DNA from: Tepidaquicella sp964564635
GTDB taxonomy: Bacteria > Bacteroidota > Ignavibacteria > Tepidaquicellales > Tepidaquicellaceae
Assembly: GCA_964564635.1 (NCBI GenBank)
Contig: CAZMAR010000001.1
Location: 558,001-622,000, forward strand
DNA length: 64,000 nt
Reading direction: 5' to 3'
The notes under the pieces were generated by a model that saw only the letters and a program-made list of their open reading frames with translations, ran no database searches and was not told the DNA's origin. Positions 63,974 through 64,000 of the stretch are shown piece after piece; position 1 is the first letter of the stretch; each line of letters starts with the position of its first letter. A program made the translations under genes and the position numbers.

Positions 63974-64000
63974 ATGACGAAATATGGTAAAGATGTAATC
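63974..64000 (+). CDS. Possible start of the next gene (truncated by the window)
   Basis: An ATG opens a frame reading MTKYGKDVI to the last base. It lies 78 bp after the rpsA terminator, a plausible distance for a new transcript, but nine codons do not allow identification. Confidence 0.3.

Overview
The window is about 30% G+C, gene-dense and bacterial. It most likely comes from the Ignavibacteria/Chlorobiota side of the Bacteroidota-Chlorobiota group. The clues are two secreted proteins ending in type IX secretion (T9SS) sorting domains with the NYPNPFNP motif, many SusD-free Bacteroidota-like lipoproteins and small secreted proteins, DUF4783 and DUF2795 genes, and an NtrY-like kinase. Unlike classical Bacteroidota, some genes carry clear Shine-Dalgarno sequences and several promoters look sigma-70-like (TTGACA/TTGAAA, 17 bp, TATATT). 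No phage, insertion sequence or CRISPR array was seen.

Layout. 1-3.1 kb: the end of a surface-polysaccharide cluster (amidohydrolase, glycosyltransferase, Wzx-like flippase). 3.2-6.4 kb: a small secreted protein, then hsp20-dnaK behind a sequence matching the sigma-54 -24/-12 consensus. 6.5-10.3 kb, minus strand: tRNA-Leu(CAG), recJ, yebC, ruvC, ruvA (recombination and repair). 10.5-23 kb, minus strand: an 11.5-kb gene for a giant secreted beta-helix protein ending in a dockerin-like pair of calcium loops, followed by a small T9SS-sorted beta-sandwich protein. 23.0-23.7 kb: a gene-free stretch with two copies of a double-hairpin repeat. 23.7-27.7 kb: ABC ATPase, large outer-membrane-like protein, anti-sigma-type ATPase and malate dehydrogenase. 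27.7-28.3 kb: rplU-rpmA. 29-34 kb: mostly membrane and secreted proteins of unknown function plus a macro-domain protein. 34.4-39.5 kb: hpf-hprK, a DUF2795 gene, an Omp85 protein and holB. 39.4-45.5 kb, minus strand: a tightly coupled DUF4783 / 1372-residue sensor kinase / Ig-like lipoprotein operon. 45.5-54.1 kb: aminotransferase, glycosyltransferase, LytR_C protein, rsfS, pdxA, ftsE-like, a TPR protein and a PQQ-type propeller lipoprotein. 54.2-60.8 kb, minus strand: queA, ispD, a degenerate amidohydrolase with a charged tail, and a subtilisin-like T9SS cargo. 61.2-64 kb: cmk-rpsA.

Most of the window is housekeeping. The stretches most likely to hold undescribed biology are the giant dockerin protein with its T9SS-sorted neighbour, the three-gene envelope-sensing operon at 39.4-45.5 kb, the catalytically incomplete amidohydrolase at 57.2-59.0 kb, the sigma-54-like control of chaperones, and the paired hairpin repeats at 23.3-23.6 kb. 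All functional statements rest on reading motifs in the sequence and on general family knowledge; no database search was possible.
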